A stretch of DNA of 64,000 bases from Promerops cafer (taxonomy: Eukaryota; Chordata; Aves; Passeriformes; Nectariniidae): positions 1,158,915-1,222,914 of the forward strand of contig VZSE01002700.1 in NCBI GenBank assembly GCA_013398275.1, read 5' to 3'. Under the pieces are notes generated by a model that saw only the letters and a program-made list of their open reading frames with translations, did not search any database and was not told the DNA's origin. Shown here piece by piece: positions 1 through 14,000 of the stretch. Made by a program: the position numbers and the translations under genes. Positions within the stretch are counted from its first letter, which is position 1. The number at the start of each line of letters is the position of its first letter.

Positions 1-1784
1 TTGGATCCAATTGGCATCATTGGCAAAACATACTTAGAAACTTGCTTGGTTGAAATTCCTAAACAAGGAGATCCAAGAATCAGCTGAGAAGGCTAACACA
101 CAGGATCTGAAAGAAAATTAGAGAACTATTCACCCTGAGGTTTATCTAGGTATTGGCTTTTCTAACATTACTCTTTTGAAATAGTACTACTATCAAATGT
201 ATTCAATTTTTAATGAAATAATTAAATGCATTTTCTCTACCTAGCTCTTGAGTTTTCTATCAGGATCTATGAAACAGTGAGTAGGATCAGACAGACCCCA
301 TTATTCAAAGTGGCTGAACTCCTTTTTTACCGGAGCTGGTCATAAAACCCGGCACAAGCTTATTACTATTAATATTCCTTTCTGTTTGCACTTACTTTTA
401 AGCCATAAATCTGCTTTGTATCTATGGAAAAAATACAGTGTGTGTGCACATGGACTGAAGACACAGCCAATTATCCCGGAAATTTATTTTATCAATTTAC
501 ACTGAATTAAATAAGGACCACTACCAGCATCTTGCAAGAGTTCCTCCTCCTGAGGCTAGACATCAGCAAGAAAAGGTTTCTTAAACTGGAACACTGAAAG
601 ATCTGGCTTTATAATCTGTTGTTTGAATGTGTTCTGGTTGTAACAGGAAGTGGCAGCCTGATTGATGGCCCTATTTCTTTCCTTATTGTCACAAATTACT
701 TTCAAGGTGCTAGTAATAACACAGTGTTACACTTCTGTAAAAGGTGCGACTCTCCAGCTGGGCTTTCACCATGAAAATGTTTGTCATATCAGTGGAAATC
801 ACTTTGCTGAACATTTAAATCCTGCATCCTGTCATGCAGGAGACTGGTAGTGAGAACAGAATAAAGAACCTTTCATTTCTCTGTTGCTATCTAAAGCTCA
901 GGCTCAGGAAGACGCCAACTGCTATTTCTACACAGAAACTTTTCAGTTCCCTATGTAAAATGAGTTTAGGCTAACCATTTGTTAATGATTACCCTGAAAT
1001 TTCTTTCATTAACAGTGCTATAAGTACTCTGAAGAGCACTTCCGAGAGACATAAGGACTGCAAAATTCAGGTTCAGAACAAAGAGGAGGTGATTTTTCAA
1101 ATATCTCCTTCTCACATGATTCAAAAAGCAGCTAGGAAAAGAGACGTGGTGAGGAATCCATCAAGAGCTATTAAAAACAAAGACAACACCTCTGTGCACC
1201 TCCATGTGGTTTTCCTTTGGAAGTATTATTTCATATTATAAATGACATTCATCTGGGACATCCTAGATTGCTTTAGACAGGTAATATAGTGCAGAGTACA
1301 TTTACTTGATTGCTTGTCATGTTCTCGCCAAGGTGTCTAATGTCTCTCAAAACTAACAGCAGGATAAGTCCCTAATTTGACCCAGTGTGGGTAGTCTTGT
1401 GTTATGTGTTTACCATACGTTATAAAGCTGAGAACAGCAGCCTTCTTCACTGTAGACTCACAATGTGGGTAGTACAGTGTAAAGCTGTAATTTCAACATT
1501 CTAGAAATTTCAGATTGTTTACCCTTTCTTAGTCCTAGTGCCTTCCTCAGCTTTTGAAGATGTTGTGGAAAACACAGCAAGTAAAAATTCCATTGTCTCA
1601 GCTCAAAGATTGTCACAAGCTATGTAAAGGCTGATTTCTGCAGCTAATTGTAGCTGTATCTCTGTCTCAACATCCAGGCAGGATATTCTGATGATAGCCT
1701 GAGATGCTCATGGAAACCAAATCCCAGCTTCATGCTGGTTACAGTAGTCAAGGGCACATCAAATCCTACTTTCTCTGCCCCTGT
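1..1784. other. unique AT-rich non-coding sequence
   Basis: No gene, RNA gene or recognisable repeat is visible. The short frames in it have no family resemblance, no splice or promoter context and no homologue that I recognise. It runs up to the target-site duplication of the solo LTR. Confidence 0.6.
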
Positions 1785-2211
1785 GTGACTGTCCTGGTTC
1801 CAGCCAGGAGAGGGTTAATTTTTACAGTAGCCCGGAAGGGGCATGGCTAGGACATGGAGGCGTCTCTAGCACCTCACCTCATTGCCAGGGCCAGGGGAAA
1901 GGGAGTATCTTCCAGGGAGCAGGGGCTCTGTTTGCTCAAGAAAAGGTGATGAAGGGAGCTGTCTGGTATTGTCTATTATTGCAGAGTTTTTCTGTGTGAA
2001 TCATTTATTTTCTTATACTTTTTTATTATTAATATTGTTGCTGTTATTGTTCATTTTCCTATCTCACTGCATTTCCAGTAAATTGTTCTTATCTCAACCT
2101 ATGATCTTTGTATTTTTTGCCTCCAGTTGTGGGGGGGGGAGGAGGAGTGGCATGTGATTTTTAGTGTGAGTACTAAGTTGGAGAATACCCTTCCTAAATC
2201 AAGTCAGTGAC
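1785..2211 (+). repeat. 5-bp target-site duplication flanking a solo LTR
   Basis: The pentamer GTGAC is present at 1785-1789 and again at 2207-2211, immediately outside the TG start (1790) and CA end (2206) of the LTR. An exact 5-bp duplication abutting TG...CA termini is the signature of integrase-mediated insertion. Five bases fits class III (ERVL-like) elements better than ERVK (usually 6), but length alone does not settle the class. Confidence 0.8.
1790..2206 (+). mobile_element. solo LTR of an avian endogenous retrovirus
   Basis: A 417-bp element that begins TGTCCTGGTTCCAGCCAGGA and ends in CA, bounded by a 5-bp TSD. The opening, the G-rich block near 2131-2140 and the segment around 2080-2100 (GTAAATTGTTCTTATCTCAA, matching the TTAAACTGT..TTATCTCAAC polyadenylation-region motif of bird LTRs) are typical of a very abundant avian ERV LTR group. 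No internal gag/pol/env sequence or second LTR flanks it, so the provirus was presumably lost by LTR-LTR recombination. Orientation is + because the TGTCCTGGTT end is the 5' end. The 91-aa open frame inside (1882-2157) is incidental. The exact subfamily was not determined. Confidence 0.82.
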
Positions 2212-5200
2212 CATGAAAAGAATGAGAAGCATGCATTTCATGAGGGAGAGAAGTGTAGGATACATAAGCAGAAGACCAGGGCCCATCCAGAGCTCATCTG
2301 TGCTCAGGCAGCTGTTCACTGATGTAGGTTATGAAGTCCTGGTAGCAGGTTCTTGGATTTTCTTCTCAAGACTCCAAATAAATCAAAAATTTCAGGACTA
2401 CTGTCACCTTGGCAATAACTCATGTGACTGAAGTTGTTTTAAGGTATTTCTCTGTCTTCTGCCAGCAAATAAACTGGGTAACCTTCTATCTAAATCTAAA
2501 TAAAATTAAAGAGTAGAAAAAAAGTGTAAAGACCTGATTCAGCTGCCTGAGCGTAGGTACATATTCTAATACACCTTAGAATATCATGCTGCCTTTCAGG
2601 TCCTGCATCAGAAGGGTTTGGGTACCCCCTTGGTCCTGTGTGATACCTCCTAGGCATGTGAGCATGTCCCATGTACCCTATATCATCCCAAATGTCACCA
2701 GATACCTGAGTTCCGGTGTCTGAATTGAGCCAATAAATAATTAAGATGTAGGTTTTGTAAAAGGCTAGTTTCATAAATCTTATTCAAATCACTTTTGCTT
2801 TTGAATCTTGATTTTGACACATATTTCTGCAGCCCTGAGGAAATAATTTGCCCTGCCCTCAATCTCTGAGATACAGGATTAGTTCTGCTCTGTATTCATG
2901 AGCCTAAAACAGGATAATTATGGCAACAGCCTACTTAACATGCAAACTGCTCAATTTTGATAAGTATTTGTGGTTTGTTTAGTAAATATGTATAATAATT
3001 AAATAGAAACCCTTCTTTTAAATTTGAATACATTTTAGCAGTAGTACTTGACTATCAGTGAAATAATCTCTTTTTCTGATCAACAGGATATATGTAGTCT
3101 TGAGGACCTCCTAAGTGATATGCCTGTTGTCACAAAGAACAGATGTCGTAGTGCTGAGAAAGACCTGAGAAAGTCATCTTCATCTCTGTCCTGTAGCACA
3201 TAATATACAACATGCATACAACACCAGAGAGTTTTAATGAATGCCTCAGGAGAGGCATAAAACTGCTCACCACTGGATGTAACATCTGCAAAATGCAGAA
3301 AAGAGTAAACCCTGCCAGCAGCATTATTAAACGTGCTCCAGGAGTCATCAAGCAGATGTCATACCTGTTAGGGAAATGCAAATCACAGAACAGTACATCT
3401 TGGTTTCCAATAATACCTCAATCTGATTCTGCCTTGTTAAGGTATCCACAGCAAATTATTTCCAGACCTCTCATGAAGATCAACTGAGATATCTGTAAAC
3501 AAAACATAATTTTGTTGGACTTGAAGCCGTCGCAAGTTGAAAGTATGCTCTAGATCTGCAGTAAATGGCATATTCCACTGCTTTTGAGATAGCATAATTA
3601 TCTCACAAAAGTAAGCCAGTATAACAAACAAGTCACCATAAAGCAGTAAGAATTCATATATCATAAATTGTGAGACAAACTCAACGATACAAAAAATCAC
3701 ATATTTATCTATTCCAGTTGAATAGATAAAAAACAGATTGAGATCTACAGGAAATAATCATAACATATTTTGGGGTATAAGGAGACACTGAGGCTAGTTT
3801 CACATATAAGAAAGAAAAGATAAGCTTCTACCTTAAAAGTTTACAACTTAAAAGCCTCATTTGTGTTTGAAATTAAGAGACTGTTAAACCAGCATTTTAC
3901 CTTCACCAGGACATATGTTAAAACAGTACAGTAACTTTTAAAATTATTGTTATTATTTACTTTAATATAAATTATATGCTGTAAATACAATAGATCTTAA
4001 TATATGTACATTTACCATTTGAAATTATATATTTGTATTGATTTATGTGTTTAACTTGCAAGGGACAAGAGTTTCAGGGGAGATACCTAGCTGAAATACC
4101 TTGGTTTAATGTAGGAAGAAAAAAATTTCTTTCTTCATCCATTAAAATGCCAGGAATCAAAGTATAAATGACAGTTAAGACACTAAGTAGCAATTATTCC
4201 TATATCTGCTCATATTAGGCAACCTCAGCCTTATCTCTCACTTCCTTTGAGATAGGATAAAGCAGAGCCAGGTATTATAAGCTGAATCTATAGATTTTCT
4301 TCCAGCACTTTACTGCTACACTTAGCACTAAAACAAGTTACAGGCAACCACAGCAAGGGAATTTATGACCTTACAAATGGAGACAGCATGTGATAAATAC
4401 CACACTATCAGTTGTTCAGGTAAGTAATATGTGCTCTTGTAAAATCTGTACTGAAAGCTGAGTAATTTATGTAGTAAAAGAAGTCTGGCTTCTTTAACCT
4501 CTCATGCTAATTTACTTTAAGATAACATGAGGATAGACTTGTGTACCAGCCTCTCCTGGTATTTTTAATTGCTATGTCGTCTCTCTTTCATTAGTGTATC
4601 CTATTTCTTTCATTTATCATGTAAAAGGAGCAAACGTTATTTCACCTTTAAAACTGAAATCCTTCTTCCTGATACAGGCTGATGGTTTACAACCTCTTTT
4701 TTTTTGAAGAGGGAAAAAAAAAAGAGGAAATTGCTTTTCTGGCCAGTGGCCATGCCAAAGTTGAAAACATGTCTTTTAGTAAAGGTAAAGCATCCTAATG
4801 AATGACTTGCTTTTGAAAGAACAAGAGACAATCTTTGCAGTCATTCAGTACAAGCACTAACACACACATACACAGAATAAAAAGACAACTTCCTAAGTGT
4901 ACTGCAGCACATCTGACTCTTTGGTTTCAATCAAGCAATTTTCTGACTCTGGTTCACTAAAGGGAGAAAACTCTGCGGTCCAAACTACATTCAGTTGACT
5001 TGTGAATATCAGGAATGTCCCTGGTTATTTAGAACTGAGGCCTTCAGTGGACCAGTTATCTCTGAGCCGTTGTTTTTCTTGTGATCTTAAAAGCTTAGGG
5101 CAAATGAAAATTCTTACATTCCTGTAGCAACTTCTAACTCTGGAAAGGTTATTTATCTGTTTAAGAAAGCAAGGCTAGTTTAATAAAATAAATGGTCATT

Positions 5201-7011
5201 ACCCCCAAACATGCCAATAGTCTTGGATCAACACATGTACAACAGCACATTACCTACACTACAGGCTCTACAGAGAATACATGCACTTTTGTCTGTTTAG
5301 AAACAGAATTGTCCTTTCTGACTGCCAGGATTTTATCACCAAATAATAATGACTATATTGTATGTACATGCAGTCCATAGTCATTTAGCATTAAGATCTG
5401 GATTATGTGTTTAAAAGCTATTAATGCCAAAACCTTTGGAAAAAAACAAGACCTGCTTCTAAGGATGTCCCATGATAGCAGCCCTTTTCCAGAAGAAACT
5501 GCACCAAGTATTCACAGATCCAGTTCTGCAGCTGGTTATGGCCTGCAGAACTCTTTGTAGACATCATCCCTGGCCTCTCTGCTGGATCTGCTGCCCGGCT
5601 CTCAGCCAGTATTCTCACTCATCCTGCTACATTGAAAATAAGCATTAATTGAAATACCAGTCTGCAGCCCTAACGATGACATAGCCTATCTCATGCCAAA
5701 CACCAAGTCTGATGGAGCTCAGAAATGCTCATACATGAAGTCCCTCATCTGTAAATCTGACAAGGATGTCTGATATTCTATGACATCTCAAACATCACTT
5801 TGCCTGTGTTAAACAATTACCTTATATCACACCTGGTATCTGAAAAGAAATCTGTGGAGGACTCAGAATCAAGTTTCAAATAAAGACATACACTGATCAG
5901 TATAGTACTTGAGACTCCACTGGCAAATTCTCAAGATGTGTACTGATTGTAAATGAAGTTGGATATTCTGTTCGGCAACATCTGGACACAATTAACTGAC
6001 TACCACCTGCAGCTGAATCTCAGCCCTAAGATATTTCTTTGCTATCTACTGTGCCTCAGAGCTAAATCGTTGTCCCTAAGTGTGGAAGCCAGGGAGCAAT
6101 GGCTGGATACTTTCCTCCTTTCTAAGTATTCCCCATGTGAAAATCAGCTACACACTCCTAAATATTAAACAAATAATTCTTTGAGGATTCTTATTTCTCT
6201 CAAGACCCAAGACACACCAGTAAAGTAGTTCTGCAGCCACTGCTGCAGGATTTGTACTGTAGGATGTCTGATCTATTGAGCAGATAAGTACTGCATCCAC
6301 AGGAAAAGAAGCTCATACTGCAAGATGACCCCTGGCATCTTGTCCCTCCACCTTCTGCCTGAAGAAGTGCCATGATAGAGTCTTAGCACTCAACTTTCTG
6401 TTCAGGGCCCTCCATTCTTGCAGCAGAGAGTGTCAATAATTATCTGACATATAACAGACTGAAGCAGCAAGTGATAGTTGAGACAGTTATCCTAGCAGTG
6501 AACAGTGTGTTGAACCTCTTAATATTTCTCTACCACAAGCCAGAAATTATCTCTGGTTCCTTCCTACTCATCTCATGTAGTATTAGGGAAAGCTGACATG
6601 GCATTTAATTAGTTTGGGATTTATCAATTGTCCTTTAAAAGATAAGATGTGCCTAAAATAATGTATAGGTAGATATACCCACTCTAAACCACTCCTGTAA
6701 TTTTAAACTGCAGATATGGTCAGGAAGAAATTCAGCCATGCACTGTAGAAAAAGATTAGGCAGCTTTGAAAGGTGTGCCCTTAAGCATGTGTAAATACAA
6801 GTCTCTGACTACAGAGATAACAACAGTGAAAGTTCCTAAGGCAGGTGCCATCCAATTCTTCTGTCACCTAGTGAGGGGGGAATAAACCATCAGAAACTTG
6901 AGAACAATGAGGAACAGTGACTCTGGCTCAACTGCTACTTAAAGTGGTCTTGCAAGAGGATCATTCTTCTCTTTAGAGCACTTACAACATACTGTTAAAG
7001 AGGAGGAACTA
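2212..7011. other. unique AT-rich non-coding sequence
   Basis: About 4.8 kb with only short chance frames. I see no repeat family, RNA gene, CpG cluster or plausible exon with splice signals here. Confidence 0.55.
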
Positions 7012-7089
7012 TTTTTCTCTTTTTTTCCTTTTTGGTTTTCTTTTCTTGTTCCTTTTCTTTTATTCTTCCTTCTCTCTTTCTTTTTTCTG
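7012..7089 (+). repeat. polypyrimidine (CT-rich) low-complexity tract
   Basis: Nearly uninterrupted T/C run, made of TTTTCTTTTC-like and CTTCCTTCTCTC-like segments. It is irregular rather than a clean microsatellite and could be an old, degenerated TTTC repeat. Confidence 0.7.
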
Positions 7090-10000
7090 AAATATTACCT
7101 ATATGAAACAAGAGTTGATCAAACAAATAGCAAATGGAGAGGGTGAATGATTTATGTTATCACTCTTATACATGATACAAAGAAACAATATTTTAACTGA
7201 TTTAGCACATTTGAAAGAAATAATGTAAAGATAATTTTATCTGCTTATTAACCTGTGCTGTTAAAAGGTAGGACTTAGCAATTCCCACATACTTTTTTTG
7301 TAGTACATAGCAAGACAGTATATTTCAGTTAGCACTCAAATAAAGAGTTAAAACTGAATAACAACTGTAAGAAATTTACACACCCTTCAGGACTTACACA
7401 TCTTGTCTACCTGGCAAAACGGAGTAAACTCTGTCACAGTAAGCAAGACATGTTTCTGTGGAAATAGTTTTTTTTTAAATCTGTAGATAGTGAAAGAAAA
7501 TATAGATGAGATGTACCTATGTGTTGGTATCTGCCATGTATTCGTGTTGTAAAAAAAAAAAAAAAAAACAGTGACATACATAAAATCAGGATATGCTTGT
7601 TTGTCTCTCATCATCATTGTTTTCTCACTCTAAAGACAGAATTTCCTAATGGCATGGGATTGAATCAAAAGGAATGATAAGAAGTAAAGTTGGTGTAGGA
7701 AGCCCTAGCCCACTCTGTGTTCTCCTCACACCAAGACATAGCATCCTATGTCTGTAGCAAGACATTTTCTTCTTCCAAGCAAAAATATAGAATTCAGTAA
7801 TTTTTCCATATTTCCAGATTACTGATCTTCCAATGGAAGTAGCAGCATAGAACAAGACACTTAACATCTGGAAGAATTTTGCATTTCTCATGCAAGGTTG
7901 ACCAGCACATCCTCAAGTCCAACACATTCTAGGCACATGGCTTCTGAGGCATTTTAACATCCCAAAGATGCATTAGGCTCATTGTGCTTAGGCTGCAAAC
8001 ACAGCCTATCCTGTGAGATAAGGATATGTAACAAAAAACTGCTGGTTTGGATGATGACATTTGTCTTCTGAAGAGGGAGTAGGAAAGAAATCACAAACAG
8101 GGACCAAAGGATATTACATTTGGAAGGAGCAAATATTGAAGCAAAAGACAGAATGAGATTCAGATGGTCACATTACTCAAGAATGAGTTAGGCACAGCAT
8201 TCTACAAAAATGACAATAGAAATCTTTCTCCACCAAATATTTGTTTTATGCAATGTGTTTGAGGCATTTCAAAATGTCTTTAGGGCATTATAAAAAGTCT
8301 TTAGAAACATATGGTCACTATTGTCATGTCCTTGCTATAAAACCAAGCTACCGTTGTACTAAGACTGCTACCTTTAAGGCTTTGGACCAACATACAGATG
8401 AAGATAACTATTTTCTTAAAATCTTTTTAAGTAATTTCTAAGATTTTTTTCAATCTGTTAGAATGCCATGATCTATCAAGATACTATTAACGCCATGGAA
8501 AAAAAAATTAAAAACTAAAAAAACTAACACTCCCTTAACAGAAGTTGTTCTTTCTTCTATCAAAAACTTAGGTTCTTTGTTCAGGAAAATGGGTTTAAAT
8601 AATGTCACAATATTATTATTTAAGAACAATGTCATTGTTAATAGCCAAAATCAGAAGCTGTCCCCTTAGCAAACCACTTAAGTTCATGCTTAGATCCTGC
8701 CTACTTTAATGATACTTTAAAAATTATTCCGCATTTTGCTGAACTGAGGTATTTTACAACAATTTTTTTTTTTTAAAGTGTTCATTAAAAATTTCTTTTC
8801 TCTCATTACTCTACAGTTGTGTTCATGTCATTTGGGAACCTAAGATTGAAGCTTACAAGCTGCATTAAAGAGAACTCATCATTTATTTGATTTTTTTTAT
8901 TTAGCTTTCTGAAATAGTTTTTCTGTCAAAAATTTAGCATATTCACACTGAAAACTCCATGACGGTATGTCACAGTGACTTTATGGCAATCTGATCAGAG
9001 TGACTGTAAAAACTTGCTGCTCAAATACTTCTGAATTTGTATGAATTTAATTTGTGACAGAGGCCTTTGACTAAACACTGTTTTCTTTCATTAAAAAGAA
9101 GGATAGATGGCACTCAGAAATGCTATTTAATGCATGTAGATAAATTTTCTCCTTTTAGCATGTTCCTTGCCTTCTTGGACATATCATATATTTGGATGCA
9201 TCTGGAGATATATTTTATGTGAAAGATATGCATCATTTTGACAGATACTTAGTAAGGAAAGTATACATACCATTTATACACTAAACCATGAGAGACAAAT
9301 CTGTAAGAGCTACAGGTTCATAAGTTCATGAGAAATGTTTTATTACACTAACACACTTGCTTTAAGTCTGTCTAAAATTTCAACGGACCAGACTCTGCCC
9401 TAAGTTAAAGCTCCGTCATGGTTTACAAATAATGGCAAATTCATGTCTGATATGATTGCTGTAATGCAGAAAAAGAGGAAGGAGGACTATCCAGGTACTT
9501 AAAGAGCTGGAACAAAACACATTTACCAACCAGAAACCCAATCCTCAACAGATCTAGACTATGCTGTCCAGATTCTACTGAAATGAGATAAATCAATTTA
9601 CTGGGATTGCTATTGTTTGCATCTCTTTTCAAACCAAGCTAGTACATTAACAAGTACTTCTTCTAGTCTATTTCTGTATATCATAAACTATCAATGGATA
9701 TTGTAAAACTCAGCTATCCGTTAAGACCAGTCCAAAACACCATTGCAGATTCTGATATTCACATGCAAAGTCCCAGAAATAACTACATCAGCATTCTTCC
9801 AGGCAGTGTAGCTTAAAAAAAACCCACAGTTTTCAGAATTCATTACTTTCTCTCTCAGCATTCAGATGTTGGCTCATGCCCTTTTTGAAGATCTCATCCT
9901 CTTCCCTTTCACTTTTTCTGCCCCCTCTCTCTATCTGTCACATGCATTGTCATACACATAGATGGAAAAACACACTTGCAAATTTTCCTGGTGATTTACA

Positions 10001-10509
10001 TACAAGACTTTCTTAACGCTCTTTTTAAAAGCATTACTATCCCTTTTATTTTCAGAAGTCCAGGCAAGAGCAATTTCCCCTTGCAAATAATTCTGGTTCA
10101 AACATGCAATGATTTTTAGAGAAAACATGCAGATAAATTAGGCACTGAGCTTTATTTCAGACTTCCTCTGACTGAAGTTTATCAGCATATCATTATTCTA
10201 CTGAAGAAGTACCTTCCATGACTATGTGTTAGTGTTCTGATTGAGAAATATTAATTTTAAATAAAATTGTACAAAGCCTGAATATACTGTACTACATCCT
10301 TATCAGCAGGAACTTTTGGACTATAAGGGATGCATTAACCCAATGAAAAGATACTGTATTTTGTAGTGCTTATAAGAAAAAGGGACTGGACTCTGATCCA
10401 GAAAGTTTTCTTGGTCTCATGTTGCTGCAAGTTTTAGAAGACTGATCAGTTTGGGCTGTGGGGGACAATAAAAATATCAAATGAAAAGTATGTTGATAGC
10501 AAAATGCAG
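7090..10509. other. unique AT-rich non-coding sequence with homopolymer runs
   Basis: Contains an 18-base poly-A at 7551-7568 and A- or T-rich patches near 8500 and 8760. No gene-like or repeat-family signal was recognised. The poly-A has no recognisable retrocopy upstream of it. Confidence 0.55.
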
Positions 10510-11075
10510 TCAGGAAATAAAACTGGTCCATTACATGATGAGCATGATCACCTCACAAACAGGGACAAGTTGAGGCAGAGATGTCTAATACTTTCCTTGC
10601 CTTGGTCTTCAACACTGATCATGAGCTTTGGGACCCCCCAAGCCTTTAGCTGGGCAACCATGACTGCAAGAAAGAGCAATTCCCAACCAAGGCCCAGACT
10701 TGGGCTGGATTTGCTGCTCCAGCTGGTTCCCTGTAAGTCTATGGGGCCCGGTGAGATTCATCCCAGGGTACTCAAAGATCTGGCGGATGACATTGGGAAA
10801 CTTCTCTCAATGGGTTTTTCAACAATGTAAGGGATCTAAGTGGTCCCAGGTGATTAAAATATGGCAAATGTCCCAATCTTGAATAAGAGCAAATTGGGTG
10901 ACCCTGGTCACCACAGGCCTGTCAGTCTCCATTCAGTGCTTGGCAGGATCATGAAGAAGATTATTCTGTGAGTTTTGGAATAACACCTGAAAGCCTATGC
11001 AGGCATTGTTCACATCCAGCACAGGGTCACCATGGGAAAGTCCTGCATGATATGCTCAATTTCCTTTCTTTCCCA
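10510..11075 (+). mobile_element. CR1 LINE fragment, ORF2 linker and N-terminal reverse transcriptase
   Basis: Translation across frames reads like CR1 ORF2. It starts with GPLHDEHDHLTNRDK (linker after the endonuclease), then, after a frameshift, KSMGPGEIHPRVLKDLAD, then DPGHHRPVSLHSVLGRIMKK, and finally VTMGKSCM. These correspond to the CR1 blocks usually seen as KSMGPDGIHPRVLKELAD, PGNYRPVSLTSVPGKIMEQ and GFTKGKSCLTN, i.e. RT motifs 0 to 2. Several frameshifts and in-frame stops (after FSTM, for example) make it non-functional. The 108-aa frame at 10504-10830 is part of this relic. It stops short of the FDTVPH block. See 14436 for a same-strand, later part of the same ORF. Confidence 0.85.
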
Positions 11076-14000
11076 ATCTCCTTTCCTTCTAAATGCTATT
11101 AGCTCAGGTGCTTCATTATCTTCCTATCCTTTAAGCAATATCTTCTTAATTACCAAAGTTCTGTGTCCATCCCTCACCTCTTAAGCAATGAATTTTCAGT
11201 GTGGAACTAAGAGCCACCTCCCTCCTGTGAGTTACATCAATATGCCCTGTTGTGCACGTGTTGCATTAGTAGGAGACACTGTAAAATGTGCAGTGTTTTA
11301 TTTCTATTTGAACTGTATGCATGTAGTTTCCCTTTACACTCTAAAGCTCAGTGGCATTTTGTTTTTCACTGGAGAGGCTAATATGGCTAGTTGCCATCTT
11401 TGGGATGAAGTCCACATCATTTGCTGTAAGTGAAGGATTAACACATGGCATCAATCCATATTTAGTTAAGGATTTGGGATGTCACTGGCTTTCAGCTTCT
11501 TCTACCACAAACTCTCTGACAAAATCCTATTTAATGCCTTGTATGAATTTAGCTTCTTTAAAGTTTCATCAGTATGATTGTGAGCAATTTCTGCCTGAAG
11601 TAGCAAATGTGCCAGTGCAGATTCTCTGCTTTCCACTCTTCCATGCCCATATTCAAATCCCTTATATAAATATACCCACACCTACATCTGTCCCATCTTG
11701 TTGATCTGCATGTAAAATTCACATGCTGACTTGTGTAAATGCAACCCAACCATGAAAGCAATTTGCTCATGAGTCACATAGCCCTGCAAACATTGAGGTA
11801 ACTGCAAAACCATCCCTTGTTAGATTAAAGATAGGGTATTAAATCTTGATATCATCCTGAATTTAGCTTGAAAATAAAATTCTTAAGGGTTTTATTCTTT
11901 TCTGGAAGTTTTTAAGCACTGACTAAATGGTTCATCTTGTCACTATAAAGAGATAAGTAATTATAGTTTTTATTTCATCAGCTATTATAAATAATTATGT
12001 CTCTTGCTGTACAATGGCAAATGTAATCACTGAGATTAGCAAGAGAAGGAATATGACCAGCTGGGGCCAAAATGCAACTTCTGAAGATATCCCATCAAAT
12101 CCATCAGAACAAATCTGTACCTTGTTTTCTATTTATGAGGTCTTCTTTCTTCTGACTTTAACATTTGTTGACTGACACTTGCCATTAAGGTTGGTCTGCT
12201 CTGCCCAGAAAGGAATTAAAAAGTATGGACCTCAAACTTCAGTATGCAAATTAACCCAATAGGCTTTAAATTGCCCGGAAAATAAAAAGTAGCTCTTTTC
12301 TGTGTGTATTTCCATAACAAAGCCTTTGCACTCAGGCAGACGTATTCTTCCAGAAGCTTGTTTGGGTTCTTTATACTTTTTTTTTCCCCCCAAGTAATCA
12401 GAATAATAAAGTTTTAAATAAGGATTTGAAGAAAGATGACTGAAGCTTTGCATGTGATTGAAGAAAGCACTTTCCAACTACCAGCAGCAGCAGGGGGAAA
12501 AAATATAGAAATGCATCCTTGCAATTGTACCTAATACAGGGAAAGTTTTTGTTTAGAGAGTTTTTGTCAGCCAATGGGAGAAAAAAATCTATGTCTAGAT
12601 ACTACGAGAGATGAAGAGAATTAGGGAGACAAGGCTGTGAGACACTTTCATTGAAGAGTAAGACTTTGCATTTAACATGATACAGGAGGTAGAAACAGTG
12701 ATAGTATGGCTAAGCCAGCCACAGCCTAGAAACAGTATCTTTGGTGGACCCTTAAAATAAAATACCTGAAATATGTTTGCATGTAATTTACAAGTTTTAT
12801 CACTGACACACTGGAGCATTATATAACCATACGTGTGGAAGAGGCAAATACTTTTGACTAAAGCACTGAGTAAAAATATGGTAGTTTTGGTGAACTGCGA
12901 AGGACTACCCGACATTACATGTGTTTGCACATCTTTTTCTGAATATTTGTGGGACAGAGGGATATATGGTTCTGCTCAGAGTGTGTCTTCAAGTATTCTG
13001 GCTATGGAAGAGGCTGTTATTGTGCAAGTTTAGGCAATGCATGAAGTAATGTTCATAGGTCCTTATAATCAGTGTCAGGTATTTTTGCTGAACATGTTAC
13101 ACTGACACCATTGTATGATAAATATATTTCCTAACAACACTGTAGATGCTCTTTAATGAATCCCACCTTTCCAAACTCATCCTATGTAAAATAACTGCAT
13201 ATGATGTAGAAAGATCATCCTTGGCATACACATGGTATTGCAAGAATCTGGTACATTATGTTTCATTGCATTTAAGCCAGATAGCCAGAAGTAGACAGAA
13301 TTTTTATTTGGATACTATCCAACCATTGTTAATCATAAAAGACATGGTACAACATGTTGGCATTCATATATGTGAATAATGGAGTACTTCTCTAATTATG
13401 TACAAAAATCCTAAATTAACTAGTTTTGTCTCCTTATAAGGTGCCCCTTCTGCATCTGTTTCAACTCCCATTGAAGTCAAAGGAAAGCCTCCCATTGATT
13501 TCAGTTCAAGTCATTTGAATTTTATGAAATTCTTTTACATGATGGCTCCTGACTTCCTTGAAGCCTGTTGCAAATTTGTTCGACATGCAAAGTGCTTGCC
13601 TCACAGCCCGTAATTCCGTAAAGCTGTGCTGAGGACTCTTACTTACCTTGCACCAAAAAAAATAATTCAGACAGAATAGACTGACTTAAGAAAACATTTT
13701 GTAGCTGCCCGAGGATTAGAATTAAGGGCCCAATTAAATGCCTAACACATCTTCTGTCTTACATGAAACAGGAAAAAAAACATTTAGCGCTTTTAAAGCA
13801 GGAGCATGCGAAGAATGTTTCTTTGAAAGCCTCTTCCCTTCTAATAAGCCAATATTATGCCATCATTAAAAGCTAAGCTAAGAATTTTGAGAAATATCAA
13901 TGAAATAAGTTATAGAAAGATTCTTTTCTGCAGTTAAAATATATTATTGCAAGCCTTAATATTAGTGCTATATAAGCATTTTTTAAGTTCATTGCAGAAT

